NCBI GenBank assembly: GCA_007751475.1
Contig: CP036434.1
Span: 4,965,524 to 5,029,523 of the forward strand
Direction: 5' to 3'
Length of the DNA: 64,000 nucleotides
DNA from: Saltatorellus ferox
Lineage (GTDB): Bacteria > Planctomycetota > UBA1135 > GCA-002686595
The notes beneath the pieces are model-generated. The model saw only the letters and a list, made by a program, of their open reading frames with translations, was not told the origin of the DNA and did no database searches. This document shows, in pieces, positions 1-7,827 of the stretch (positions are counted from its first letter, which is position 1; every line of letters begins with the position of its first letter). Position numbers and translations under genes: made by a program.

Positions 1-365
1 CGAGCTACCGACCGGTGTCCCGGAAGCTCTTGCCACTGGACGACGAATGGCGCGCGACCCTCTCGTCGCAGCCCTGGCCCACGAAGCTCCTCCCGGAGGT
101 CCTGGGAGCCAGCAGCCACACGCTTCGTTCCCTGATCCGCGAGTACCTCTTCATCTCGATGTTCCGCGCCTGCGCCGAGTCCCTTGCCGCTGAGAACGCG
201 AGCCGCCTCGCCGCCATGGGACGCGCCGAGCGAAACATCGGAGATCTGCTCGTCGAACTTCAGGGCGACTTCCGCCGCCAGCGTCAGGACGGCATCGACG
301 AGGAGCTGTTCGAGGTGATCTCGGGCTACGAGGCGCTGAAGTCAGCGGACCACCGCATCCCCTGA
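1..365 (+). CDS. atpG: F-type ATP synthase gamma subunit, 3' fragment
   Basis: This is the C-terminal part of an F1 ATPase gamma subunit, the central stalk that couples proton or sodium flow to catalysis in the alpha/beta hexamer. The frame is open to the left edge, so the true start lies outside the window. About 120 residues are visible. The run ENASRLAAMGRAERN followed by ELFEVISGYEAL matches the conserved C-terminal helix of gamma, where homologues read roughly AARMAAM...E(I/L)xEIxxGxxAL. No other ATPase gene follows it, so gamma is the last gene of its operon. Gamma is the last gene in the alternative N-type ATPase cluster, whereas normal F-ATPase operons continue with beta and epsilon, so an N-ATPase is possible. 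That is inference from one edge gene. Confidence 0.72.
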   Translation, partial: SYRPVSRKLLPLDDEWRATLSSQPWPTKLLPEVLGASSHTLRSLIREYLFISMFRACAESLAAENASRLAAMGRAERNIGDLLVELQGDFRRQRQDGIDEELFEVISGYEALKSADHRIP

Positions 366-458
366 CGCTCGGAGTGCCCCTTGACGCTGACCTCCTGGAT
401 CCCGCCCGGGCCATGGTTCCAGGCCGCAACCCTCCCCTCGCCGACGATTCCTTCCTCC

Positions 459-1424
459 ATGTTCGACTCACTCGCCACCCACGTGGTGCGCTTCCTGGCG
501 CGGCAGGGGCTTCTCGAGCCGGGGAGTCACCTGGAGAGCGCCATTCACTTCTTCGTGCTCGACACGACGAAGATCTTCGCGCTCCTCGTTCTCGTGATCT
601 ACGGCATGGGATTCCTGCGAGCCATGCTCTCGCCGGAGCGCGTACGCGAGTACGTTCGCGGGAAGCCCCGCTGGCTCGCGCGGACGCTCGCGATCTGCCT
701 GGGTGCCATCACCCCTTTCTGCTCGTGCTCGTCGGTGCCGCTGTTCATCGGCTTCGTGGAGGCCGGGATCCCGATCGGCGTCACGTTCTCGTTCCTCATC
801 GCGAGCCCGATGATCAACGAGGTCGCCGTGGTCGTGCTGGCGGGGACGATCGGATGGAAAATGACCGCGCTCTACGTCGGTGCCGGACTGCTGGTCGCCT
901 ACGTGGGCGGAGTCATGATGGAGCTCTTCCACGCCGAACGCTGGGTCGAGGACTACGTCTGGAAGATCCAGGTTGGAGACGCCAAGCTGCCGTCCAAACC
1001 GAGGGGCATCGCTGCCCGTCACCGTTTCGCGCGCGGAGAAGTCCGAGAGATCCTCGGTCGCATCTGGCTGTGGATCCTGATCGGCGTCGGCGTGGGAGCG
1101 CTCTTCCACGGCTTCGTCCCCGAGGCCTGGGTCGCCAAGAACCTGGGCGCGAAGAGCGGTCTCGTCTCCGTTCCCGTCGCCGTCCTCCTTGGCGTACCTC
1201 TCTACTCCAATGCGACGGGCGTGGTCCCGGTCGCGGAGGCCCTGCTCGGCAAGGGGGTCCCGATCGGCACGGTGCTCGCGCTCATGATGAGCATCGCGGC
1301 GCTGTCCCTCCCGGAGATGCTGATCCTGCGCAAGGTCATTCACTGGCGCGCGCTCGCGCTCTACGCGGCGATCCTCGCCGTCGCTTTCGTTCTCGTCGGC
1401 TGGACCTTCAACGCGCTGGCGTGA
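459..1424 (+). CDS. YraQ/ArsP-like permease (DUF318 family)
   Basis: This is a polytopic inner-membrane permease of the YraQ/UPF0718 (ArsP_1) family, whose characterised relatives export methylated arsenicals or metals. About eight hydrophobic segments are visible. The signature TPFCSCSSVPLF, with two cysteines in a proline-framed membrane hairpin, sits near residue 92, and a second glycine/serine-rich half follows. The start is uncertain. A TTG at 381 lies eight bases after a GGAG and would add 26 residues rich in proline. The ATG at 459 gives the N-terminus expected of the family, so I use it. A thioredoxin-fold gene follows after 42 bases, a pairing often seen for this family. The substrate cannot be read from sequence; copper or another soft metal would suit the facing CcoI-type ATPase. 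Confidence 0.8.
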   Translation: MFDSLATHVVRFLARQGLLEPGSHLESAIHFFVLDTTKIFALLVLVIYGMGFLRAMLSPERVREYVRGKPRWLARTLAICLGAITPFCSCSSVPLFIGFVEAGIPIGVTFSFLIASPMINEVAVVVLAGTIGWKMTALYVGAGLLVAYVGGVMMELFHAERWVEDYVWKIQVGDAKLPSKPRGIAARHRFARGEVREILGRIWLWILIGVGVGALFHGFVPEAWVAKNLGAKSGLVSVPVAVLLGVPLYSNATGVVPVAEALLGKGVPIGTVLALMMSIAALSLPEMLILRKVIHWRALALYAAILAVAFVLVGWTFNALA

Positions 1425-1466
1425 GACTGTCCATCCATCACTCCGTTCACTCATCCCATGGCACCC

Positions 1467-1706
1467 ATGACCCACATCAAGATCCTCGGCACCGGTTGCA
1501 GCAACTGCGCCAAGACCGCCGACCTCATCCGCAAGGTGGCCGCTGAGCTCGGCGTCGAGCCCGTGATCGAAAAGGAAACGGACCTCGCCAAGATCATGGC
1601 CTACGGCGCGCTCTCGACGCCCGGCGTGGTGATCGACGAAAAGCTGGTGCACGCGGGGGGCGTCCCGGCCGCCAAGGAGATCCGGGAGTGGCTCACCCAA
1701 CAGTGA
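1467..1706 (+). CDS. Small thioredoxin-fold redox protein (Thioredoxin_3 type)
   Basis: This 79-residue cytoplasmic protein has the thioredoxin fold with the active-site motif CSNC in ILGTGCSNCAK near the N-terminus and the cis-proline segment STPGVVID in the second half. It resembles the redox-active disulfide protein 2 (TIGR00412) group. These small proteins commonly sit beside YraQ/ArsP-like permeases and may keep permease cysteines or a metalloid substrate reduced; that role is inference. An ATG nine bases upstream is an alternative start, but the family usually begins three to five residues before the first beta strand, which favours the start used here. The last 14 bases overlap the end of the convergent copper-ATPase gene. 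Confidence 0.78.
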   Translation: MTHIKILGTGCSNCAKTADLIRKVAAELGVEPVIEKETDLAKIMAYGALSTPGVVIDEKLVHAGGVPAAKEIREWLTQQ

Positions 1707-3804
1707 TGATCGGTGGAGGGAGCAGGCCACGCGGCAACAAACCGCCGTCGGGCGGCTCCTTCAGCTTCCGGGTAGAAGGCACACGCTCCCCCTCTTCCCA
1801 CCGTAGATCCGCCGCGTGCAGCACCACGGTCAAGCTGGACGCCGTCATTAACAGCACCGCCAGCACGGGGTGCAGCCACCCGAGAGCCGCCAGCACCATG
1901 CCTGCGGAGTTATAGGTCACGGCGAAGAGCAGCGCCCGTCGCAGGCGCTGGACACTGCGGCGCGCGATCACGATCCCCGCTTCGACGCTCCGGAGATCTC
2001 CCCCGTGCCAGACGATGTCCGCTGACTCCAGCGCCATCCCTGCTCCGTCCGCGACCGCCATCGAGGCCGTCGCGTCGCCCATCGCCCCCACGTCATTGAC
2101 GCCATCACCCACGAACAACACTTCGTGCCCGGCTGCGCGAAGAGCACGGACTTCCCGAGCTTTGTCGTCGGGGGTCATGGCACCGAAGGCGTCCGCGACG
2201 CCCAGCCGTTCGACGCGACTTCCGCGATCCCCGGAGTAGACCTTGACGTCGACGCCGAGCGCTCTCAGTCGAAGCAGCCCGTCGTCGAACGTGTCGATCG
2301 TCACCTCCTCGACGAGAGCGACAGCGACGAGCTGGCCATCGACGCGGATGGCCAGCGGCTGCTGGCCTGCTCGTTCCCTGGCGCGCACCACCAGCAGGAA
2401 CTCCGCGTCACAGCAGGGCCGATGCAGCCGATCCAGACGCCCCACTTCCACGCCGACTTCCGCACCATCGACTTCCACGCGACCCCGAACACCGATGGCC
2501 GGCATCGACTCCGTCAGCAGCGCCGGTCGAACGACGGCGCCCGACGAGACGAAGACGCTCGCGATCGGATGATGCGAATGGGCCTCGACCGAACTGGCCA
2601 GGGCGAGGATCGTCTCGCGCCCGTAGGGCTGTCCCTCCCGGACGATGAGCTCATGGATCTCGGGTCGCAGAGCGGTCAATGTGCCCGTCTTGTCGAAGAT
2701 GACCGTATCCACCCGGGCAAGCCGCTCGATCGCATCGGCGCGCCGTACGACCAGCGAACTGCCCGCGAGACGCGAGAGGGTCACCCAGATCGAAACGGGA
2801 GTGGCGAAGCCGAAGGCGCAGGGGCACGCCACGAGCAGCACCGATAGAGCGACCATGACCGCGGCCGAGGGACCGGAGATGAAGGCCCAGGTGACGAAGG
2901 CCAAGAGCGCGAGGACCGCGACCGCTGGCGTGAAAACGCGCGCGACGCTTTCCGCCTGGGTCTGCCAGCGACTGGGCGCGCTGCGCGCCGCCTCCAGAAC
3001 GGATCGAACGCGATCCACCTGACGATCGGCACCGGGCGCGGTCGCTTCGACGCGAAGGGCCGCATCCACGAGGAGCGCCGAGGCCAGGACGGAGTCTCCA
3101 GGGCCGACAGCGCGGAGATGGGGCTCGCCCGTCATGGTGGCTTCGCGAACGAACGCCTCGCCCTCGCGTACCACCCCGTCCACGGGGACCGCATCGCCAG
3201 CGGGCACCTGAACCAGGTCGCCAGTGACGATGCTCATGACAGGCACCTGAATCAGCCGCCCCTCTCCATCCACGCGCCGGCAGAGCTGAGCCGCCGGCGA
3301 CCAGGAGTCCAGCGCCTTCAGAACCCGCCGCTGGGCCGTACGCTTGACCAGGCTCCCCACGCAGTAGATGACCATCAGCACGCTGCCAACCTCGAAGTAC
3401 ACGGGCCCCACGCCGCGCGCGTAGGCCACGAGCGAGAAGCCCAGGGCCCCGGCCCACCCGAGCACGAAGAGTGCGTCCGTGGAGAGTTCGCGGCGAAGCA
3501 GATTGGCCGCGACGCTTCGGCCGAGCTGCGGGGCAAGGAGGAGAGCGACGAGCAGCGTCGCGACCAGGAGGCCCGTCTGCAGGTGGAAGCGCGTGGTCGC
3601 CGCCATGTCGCCGACGTTCGCCACGACGGTGACGAGAACACTGTTTCCCGCCAGGAACGCCGCGATCGCGAGCGCCGCGACCTCCCGGTTTGCGGGCGCC
3701 GTCTCTTCGACGGCTTCAGCCGCGGCCGTGGAACCCCGTGCGCCCGGTGGGCCCGGTGCGCCCAGTCCACCCAGAGCCTGGGCTTCGTTCGAGCAGCAGC
3801 TCAT
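1693..3804 (-). CDS. ccoI: CcoI/FixI-type heavy-metal (copper) P1B ATPase
   Basis: This 703-residue P-type ATPase is the last gene of the cbb3 oxidase operon, where CcoI (FixI) exports copper to the periplasmic side for CuB assembly. Visible motifs are the actuator TGEP (225-228), the membrane metal site CPC (327-329), the phosphorylation loop DKTGTLT (371-377), the SHHP nucleotide-binding motif (410-413) and GDGVND (566-571). Several hydrophobic segments precede the actuator domain. No N-terminal ferredoxin-like HMA domain is present; instead the protein begins MSCCS and has a second CC pair near residue 464, which could serve as simple metal ligands. Its start overlaps the ccoP stop by four bases, implying translational coupling. 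The copper assignment rests on CPC and operon context. Confidence 0.9.
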   Translation of the reverse strand: MSCCSNEAQALGGLGAPGPPGARGSTAAAEAVEETAPANREVAALAIAAFLAGNSVLVTVVANVGDMAATTRFHLQTGLLVATLLVALLLAPQLGRSVAANLLRRELSTDALFVLGWAGALGFSLVAYARGVGPVYFEVGSVLMVIYCVGSLVKRTAQRRVLKALDSWSPAAQLCRRVDGEGRLIQVPVMSIVTGDLVQVPAGDAVPVDGVVREGEAFVREATMTGEPHLRAVGPGDSVLASALLVDAALRVEATAPGADRQVDRVRSVLEAARSAPSRWQTQAESVARVFTPAVAVLALLAFVTWAFISGPSAAVMVALSVLLVACPCAFGFATPVSIWVTLSRLAGSSLVVRRADAIERLARVDTVIFDKTGTLTALRPEIHELIVREGQPYGRETILALASSVEAHSHHPIASVFVSSGAVVRPALLTESMPAIGVRGRVEVDGAEVGVEVGRLDRLHRPCCDAEFLLVVRARERAGQQPLAIRVDGQLVAVALVEEVTIDTFDDGLLRLRALGVDVKVYSGDRGSRVERLGVADAFGAMTPDDKAREVRALRAAGHEVLFVGDGVNDVGAMGDATASMAVADGAGMALESADIVWHGGDLRSVEAGIVIARRSVQRLRRALLFAVTYNSAGMVLAALGWLHPVLAVLLMTASSLTVVLHAADLRWEEGERVPSTRKLKEPPDGGLLPRGLLPPPIITVG

Positions 3805-4550
3805 CGCTCCCCGTCGCCCTCGCCCTCTTCGCTCGCAGGCAAAGCTGTCACGTCCGGTAGTTCGAGTTCCTGCAGTTCAACGGCGGTGAACGCGTTCGAC
3901 CTGGCTCCGACCTCGGCCCGAACCGCAGAGATCGTTGCCTCGGAGACAGGCGGCTCCCCATTACCCCAGGCTTGCCTGATGTAGGTGAGCACGGCCGAGA
4001 TATCCCGGTCGCTCCACTGGTTCCAGGCGGGCATCTCCGCGTTGTAAGACTTGCCGAGTACGGTGACCGGACCCTGCAAACCACCCAGAAGGATCCGCGC
4101 GAGGATCCGCGGATCGCCCGCGACCCACTCGGATCCACGGAGCGGCGGATACTGCCCGGGGATCCCCTCACCGCTCGTCTGGTGGCATGCGGTGCAGGCG
4201 TTGAAGAGCCGCTTGCCCAACAGGACAGGGTCGACCACGCGCTCTTTTCTGGGACCGGCATTGGACATGTCCATCGTCCGGAACGCGTCGGGTCCGTCGT
4301 AGACGTTGGCCTGGAAGTTCCCGTCGAACTCGCTCAGGTAGTAGCCTGCCCACATGGCAAGGAAGAGGAACCCCATGAAGAGCGCCAGCGGGACTCGCTG
4401 CTGGCCCTCCGATGGCTCGAATTGCTCACGCAGAACCGCGCGGTGGATCTCCTGGATGTCCGGTGACTCGCCGCTGGGCTGCTCGTAGGCAGAGAACCGA
4501 CCGGTTTCCGGCGCGGGATCTGCGCGATCCGCTGGTGACGGCGCGCTCAC
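3801..4550 (-). CDS. ccoP: cbb3 oxidase cytochrome c subunit, mono-haem CcoP-like
   Basis: This 249-residue membrane-anchored cytochrome c delivers electrons to the cbb3 oxidase core. A basic and acidic cytoplasmic N-terminus leads to one transmembrane helix (about 54-72), then a cytochrome c domain with the haem site CTACH (119-123) and a likely axial methionine in AEMPAW (Met173). Canonical CcoP carries two haem c groups, but only one CxxCH is present here, followed by an acidic, haem-free tail. Position in the operon and the single N-terminal anchor support the CcoP role. Both ends overlap neighbours by four bases. A generic class I cytochrome c fused to an anchor cannot be excluded. Confidence 0.82.
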   Translation of the reverse strand: MSAPSPADRADPAPETGRFSAYEQPSGESPDIQEIHRAVLREQFEPSEGQQRVPLALFMGFLFLAMWAGYYLSEFDGNFQANVYDGPDAFRTMDMSNAGPRKERVVDPVLLGKRLFNACTACHQTSGEGIPGQYPPLRGSEWVAGDPRILARILLGGLQGPVTVLGKSYNAEMPAWNQWSDRDISAVLTYIRQAWGNGEPPVSEATISAVRAEVGARSNAFTAVELQELELPDVTALPASEEGEGDGER

Positions 4551-5176
4551 TGGACTTCCTCCATTTCGAAGGGCTGCCTCAGCGTTCCGAGATAGGCGAT
4601 CAATGCTCTCCCTCGCTCCGTCGGGACGATCCAGGTGGGCTCGTCGACGTACGTTTCGGGCAAGGGGATCATGGGGAAGCCGAGCGGCGCCCGCGGCGCC
4701 TCACCGACCGTGGTGTCGAAGAGGAATTTGAACGATGGCATCACACTCCCCGGTGACGTGATCCTCGGGTCGTACAGGTGAAGGTAGTGCCACTCCTGGC
4801 TCGGCTGACGATCCGCGATGTTGGCCAGGTCCGGACCCGTCCGCATCGTCCCCATGAAGGGAGGGCTCTGGAGCACATAGTCCCTGGGCACCGAGCGCCG
4901 CGCTCCCCATCCACGCTCGATATCGGCACCGAATCCCTCGGGCCTGACCTGTTGGCTGTGACAGTAGACGCAGCCAAGGTCGCGATAGACCTCGCGTCCC
5001 GGCGCTTCGAGGTAGCTATCGAGTTCTGCGGGGTACACCGCCGTGGAGCCGTCCGGCTGCTGGATGGACCTGGGACCCATCGATTCGAGCTGAAAGTTCG
5101 GAATCAGGACAAGCCCGAAGAGGGAGGCGATCACCGTGGCGAGCACTCCCAGCGCGATCAGAGAGACTCGGTTCAT
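4547..5176 (-). CDS. ccoO: cbb3 oxidase mono-haem cytochrome c subunit CcoO
   Basis: CcoO passes electrons from CcoP or a soluble donor to the CcoN core. The 209-residue protein has an N-terminal membrane anchor (about 5-26), the haem c motif CVYCH (69-73) followed by the family signature SQQVRPE, and a probable methionine ligand in SVMPSF (Met146). The ATG at 5176 is chosen because it overlaps the ccoN stop as ATGA and has GGAGG about nine bases upstream. A longer frame would add 33 non-conserved residues. The gene lies third in the ccoS-N-O-P-I series, with overlaps on both sides that point to one polycistronic message. Confidence 0.93.
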   Translation of the reverse strand: MNRVSLIALGVLATVIASLFGLVLIPNFQLESMGPRSIQQPDGSTAVYPAELDSYLEAPGREVYRDLGCVYCHSQQVRPEGFGADIERGWGARRSVPRDYVLQSPPFMGTMRTGPDLANIADRQPSQEWHYLHLYDPRITSPGSVMPSFKFLFDTTVGEAPRAPLGFPMIPLPETYVDEPTWIVPTERGRALIAYLGTLRQPFEMEEVQ

Positions 5177-6669
5177 GATGCATGACCTCCGGTGGCGGGA
5201 GCTGGCAGGTGCGAAGCATTCGCGGCCTCGCGGGCGTCTTTCCTGGTGACGAAGAGCGTCGGCTCCACGAGCCATGCCCCTTCACGCCGGATCATCTTCC
5301 AGACGAGAATCGCGAACGAGACGTGACCGATGGTCATCAGCGTTCCCGCGATCGAGCGCGACCAGAGGTACGGGATCATGCGCTGGACCACATCCATGAA
5401 CGGCACGTCGGGGTTGTTCATCATCAGGCCCTGGATCCAGCCCCCGAAGGACAGCCCGACCCAGTACATGATCATCCCCACGGCGCAGGCCCAGAAGTGA
5501 ATCTTGATCAGCCGGCTGCTGACCCACTCGCGCTCGACGAGGCGCGGCATCACGTAGTACATGGATCCAAAGGCGATCATCGAGTAGAACGAGTAGACCC
5601 CCAGGTGGGCGTGCGCGATCGTGTAGTGAGTGAAATGCCCGACCTCGTTGACCATGCGCAGGGCTGTCAGGGATCCCTGAACGCTGACCACCGTGTACGA
5701 CATGGCGCCGAAGACGATGAACCTCAGCGTGGGGCTGAAGCGCATCTTCGAGAAGTGACCGGCCATGGTCAGGTGGTGATTGACCGCCACGGTGATGACC
5801 GGGACGAACATCATCATGCTGCCCACGGTTCCGACCGTCACCAGCCACGCTGGCAGGGGGCCACCAATGAGGTGGTGGGTTCCGGCCCAGTTGTAGAAGA
5901 GCGCCAGGCTCCAGAACCCGATGATCGAGAGGTAGTAGCTGTGGATCGGTCGGCCCAGCACCTTCGGGATGAAGTAGTACGCGGATGCGAGCCCGATCGG
6001 TGTGAGCCACAGCCCCAGCACATTGTGCGCGAACCACCAGTTCGCCGTCGCCTTGGCCACTCCCGTGGCAGCGGGTGAATGGATGAGAACGGTTGCTGCG
6101 ACGTAGAGGAACGGGAACCAGATCGTCGCCCCGAACAGGTACCACTGCGACACGTACAGGTGCTTCTCCCGTCGGGTCCGTAGCATCTTGACCGTGAGCG
6201 CAATCAGAACCAAGAAGACCACTCCGAGGGGGATCGAGACCCACCATGGAAACTCGAGCCACTCGATGCTCGTTCCGTTGCCGACCAGGATCTGGAACGT
6301 TCCGATCGCAACCATCGCGTTCCAGTAGATGCCCGCGAGAATGAGCCCCTCTCGCCACGGGAGGCGAATCTTGCAAAGCCGCGCCATCAGCCACAGCAGG
6401 GTCCCCACGCCCGACATGGAGGCCCATCCATAGATCACCGTGTTGAGGTGAGCCGGTCGAACGCGCCCGAACGTCAGCCACTCCCAGTCGGCGAGAAACC
6501 CGGGCGTGTGAAGCTTGATGGAAGTGACGAGGGCCAGCATGGACCCGAGAAGAAGCCAGAAAACGCTGCTTCCGTACCAGAGGAGAACGACCTCCCTGGC
6601 GGACCGGTCGATCACCGCGCGCTCGCGAACATCCGCCGCCCTGCCAGGGTCACGTGGATCAGTTTCCAT
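5173..6669 (-). CDS. ccoN: cbb3-type cytochrome c oxidase catalytic subunit CcoN
   Basis: CcoN is the haem-copper catalytic subunit that reduces oxygen at a haem b3/CuB centre with high affinity and pumps protons. The 498-residue polytopic protein shows the expected histidines: His74 for low-spin haem b, His215 and His265-266 for CuB, and His353/His355 in IAHAHLG for the haems. Tyr259 lies six residues before His265, the spacing of the cross-linked active-site tyrosine in cbb3 oxidases. CcoN length is usually 470-500 residues, so the subunit is complete. It overlaps ccoS by 11 bases and ccoO by four. Its presence indicates microaerobic respiration. Confidence 0.95.
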   Translation of the reverse strand: METDPRDPGRAADVRERAVIDRSAREVVLLWYGSSVFWLLLGSMLALVTSIKLHTPGFLADWEWLTFGRVRPAHLNTVIYGWASMSGVGTLLWLMARLCKIRLPWREGLILAGIYWNAMVAIGTFQILVGNGTSIEWLEFPWWVSIPLGVVFLVLIALTVKMLRTRREKHLYVSQWYLFGATIWFPFLYVAATVLIHSPAATGVAKATANWWFAHNVLGLWLTPIGLASAYYFIPKVLGRPIHSYYLSIIGFWSLALFYNWAGTHHLIGGPLPAWLVTVGTVGSMMMFVPVITVAVNHHLTMAGHFSKMRFSPTLRFIVFGAMSYTVVSVQGSLTALRMVNEVGHFTHYTIAHAHLGVYSFYSMIAFGSMYYVMPRLVEREWVSSRLIKIHFWACAVGMIMYWVGLSFGGWIQGLMMNNPDVPFMDVVQRMIPYLWSRSIAGTLMTIGHVSFAILVWKMIRREGAWLVEPTLFVTRKDAREAANASHLPAPATGGHAS

Positions 6670-6889
6670 GATGGTCGCGCCCCCCTTCCGTCGAGATCAC
6701 CCGAGTCACCATTGCCGGAGGAAATTCGTCGGTCATCCGACCGATGGGTTCGTCGTCGTCGAAAATGCTGGTCGCGCCCTGCTGAAACTCGGCGAGCTGG
6801 CCGGAGGTCACCGCCCAGATCAACGCGGCCACGGAGCTCGCGCCGAGTAGCAAGACGACCCCCCAGATGAAGATGAGTGTATTGGTCAT
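6659..6889 (-). CDS. ccoS: cbb3 oxidase assembly protein CcoS
   Basis: CcoS is a short single-helix protein needed for inserting haem and copper into cbb3 oxidase. The 76-residue product has one N-terminal transmembrane helix ending in the conserved LIWAVTSGQ, followed by an acidic FDDDEP segment, which is the CcoS pattern of W/F-x-V-x-S/N-G-Q-F/L and DDD. The ATG at 6889 is chosen because CcoS proteins begin directly before this helix; a longer frame to 7054 has no family support. It is the first gene of the oxidase operon and overlaps ccoN. CcoQ, CcoG and CcoH are not found nearby. Confidence 0.85.
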   Translation of the reverse strand: MTNTLIFIWGVVLLLGASSVAALIWAVTSGQLAEFQQGATSIFDDDEPIGRMTDEFPPAMVTRVISTEGGRDHHGN

Positions 6890-7110
6890 GGAGTTCGTGC
6901 CTGGAGAGTGGTTTCCGCACGGTGCTCTCGTAGCCCCGATGCCTGCGCTCACTGGCGGGATTCCCAGGGAGCCCATAGCACTTCCTGTACCGCCTACCTG
7001 CCGACCCTTCGGTCCCAGCTCGTAAGCGAAGGCACAGACGAAGGTTGCGACCAAGACGAGGCCTGAGTCACGGGCGCGGCGGCTCGGTGTGCATTCGCCT
7101 GTTAACGCAT

Positions 7111-7147
7111 GTGTAAACCCCCTTGCTAACCCACGGCCTGTTTACAC
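7111..7147. repeat. Inverted repeat upstream of the cbb3 operon
   Basis: The octamer GTGTAAAC at 7111-7118 is repeated in inverted form as GTTTACAC at 7140-7147, separated by 21 bases. Together with AT-rich neighbours it stands out from the GC-rich surroundings. It lies about 220-260 bases before ccoS in the operon's upstream direction, so it could be a binding site for a transcriptional regulator. It does not match the FNR half site TTGAT. It could also be a boundary relic of the decayed transposase beside it. Confidence 0.4.
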
Positions 7148-7459
7148 CTGAACGGTAGTGCGGCGGATAGCAGCAGATCGTTCTGCAGCCCCCATCAACG
7201 CAGCATCGCCCCCCTCCTGCCGATGCAACCAAAGAAGCGGAGGAGGCGGGAGGTTTGCCGAGTTCTCCGCCTCCGCGATCAGGTGCACATGGTTGCTCAT
7301 CAGCCAAATCCCCCAACCACCCTCGAACCACCTACTCGGCAGACCTTTCCCACCGGCCCGCTCCCACTCCGCGCCCCCGGACCTCCCACTCTTGCCTCCC
7401 GTCACAACGTCGCGGGCCAGGGCCAAACTCGCCCCTGCCCACCTATCCATCCCTCCCAA
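7142..7459 (-). pseudogene. Remnant of a REP-associated (Y1/HUH) transposase
   Basis: A 105-residue frame contains WLMSNHVHLIAEAENSANL, which carries the HUH (HVH) metal-binding motif of IS200-like, REP-associated tyrosine transposases; intact members read about V(M/L)xNHVHL(L/I). The rest of the frame is low-complexity and proline- or glycine-rich. The catalytic tyrosine helix and the usual N-terminus are not recognisable, and intact RAYTs are about twice as long. I therefore read it as a decayed relic. A 38-base sequence inside it recurs at 55266-55303, which would suit a REP-like repeat. Only the HUH motif supports the call. Confidence 0.5.
7213..7250 (+). repeat. 38-bp dispersed repeat, copy A
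   Basis: This segment matches 55266-55303 at 33 of 38 positions, including an uninterrupted 16-base block ACCAAAGAAGCGGAGG. Each copy has CCTCC near its left end and GGAGG near its right end, so short hairpins are possible. Copy A lies in the transposase relic and copy B in the intergenic space between two divergent genes. This fits a REP-like or other dispersed short element; two copies in one window are too few to define its limits. Confidence 0.5.
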
Positions 7460-7597
7460 GGCCGCCGCGCCTCTCGGGCCTCTCGCTCCCCCCGCTTCCT
7501 TGGCTGTCTTGGTAGCAGCACTGCAAACTGCTCCCAGACTTCAAGACCGCAGCGATCACTGAGGCGCTTCCGACCCCATGATTCTGCTGAAGATCCC

Positions 7598-7653
7598 AAT
7601 TCAGAGGCCCCTATTCAGAGACCCCAGCTCAGGGCCCCCAGCTCAGAGACCCC
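7598..7653. repeat. Four tandem 14-bp repeats
   Basis: Four consecutive imperfect copies of a 14-base unit occupy 7598-7611, 7612-7625, 7626-7639 and 7640-7653. The consensus is about (A/T)RYTCAGAGRCCCC. The last copy overlaps the stop codon of the small membrane ORF on the minus strand. Such slippage-prone arrays are common at gene ends. No function is evident. Confidence 0.7.
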
Positions 7654-7777
7654 GGAAGTAGAGAACGAACTCCACCAGCACATAGAGACCGATCAGCCCC
7701 CCGAAGCAACCGATCACCAGGCAGCCAGGACTCGTGTACGTCTCGGTCGTGATCTTGAACTCGGACTCCCCTTCCAT
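7643..7777 (-). CDS. Predicted 44-residue single-helix membrane microprotein
   Basis: I do not recognise a family. The frame encodes 44 residues with a charged N-terminus (MEGESEFKITTETYTS) and one long hydrophobic segment from about residue 17 to 41 that contains two cysteines and several glycines, ending FRGL. A single membrane helix with a short cytoplasmic or periplasmic tail is the obvious reading. Support that it is expressed comes from a TAGACT hexamer exactly six bases before the ATG, the same leaderless arrangement seen at larger genes in this window. It sits between the end of the phosphodiesterase gene and the transposase relic. Chance is possible at this length. Confidence 0.45.
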   Translation of the reverse strand: MEGESEFKITTETYTSPGCLVIGCFGGLIGLYVLVEFVLYFRGL

Positions 7778-7783
7778 TCCACG

Positions 7784-7789
7784 AGTCTA
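7784..7789 (-). promoter_or_regulatory. -10 hexamer TAGACT, leaderless start of microprotein
   Basis: TAGACT lies six bases before the ATG at 7777, which would place the transcription start on the A of the start codon. No Shine-Dalgarno sequence is present. Confidence 0.4.
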
Positions 7790-7827
7790 TTCGGTGCGGT
7801 GTGCATGATCGCGAGAAACGCGAGCGT

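Noticed and set aside
374..1730. Long frames on both strands opposite and across the permease gene
   Set aside because: They are arginine- or aspartate-rich translations typical of shadow frames in GC-rich DNA, and they overlap a gene with strong family motifs.
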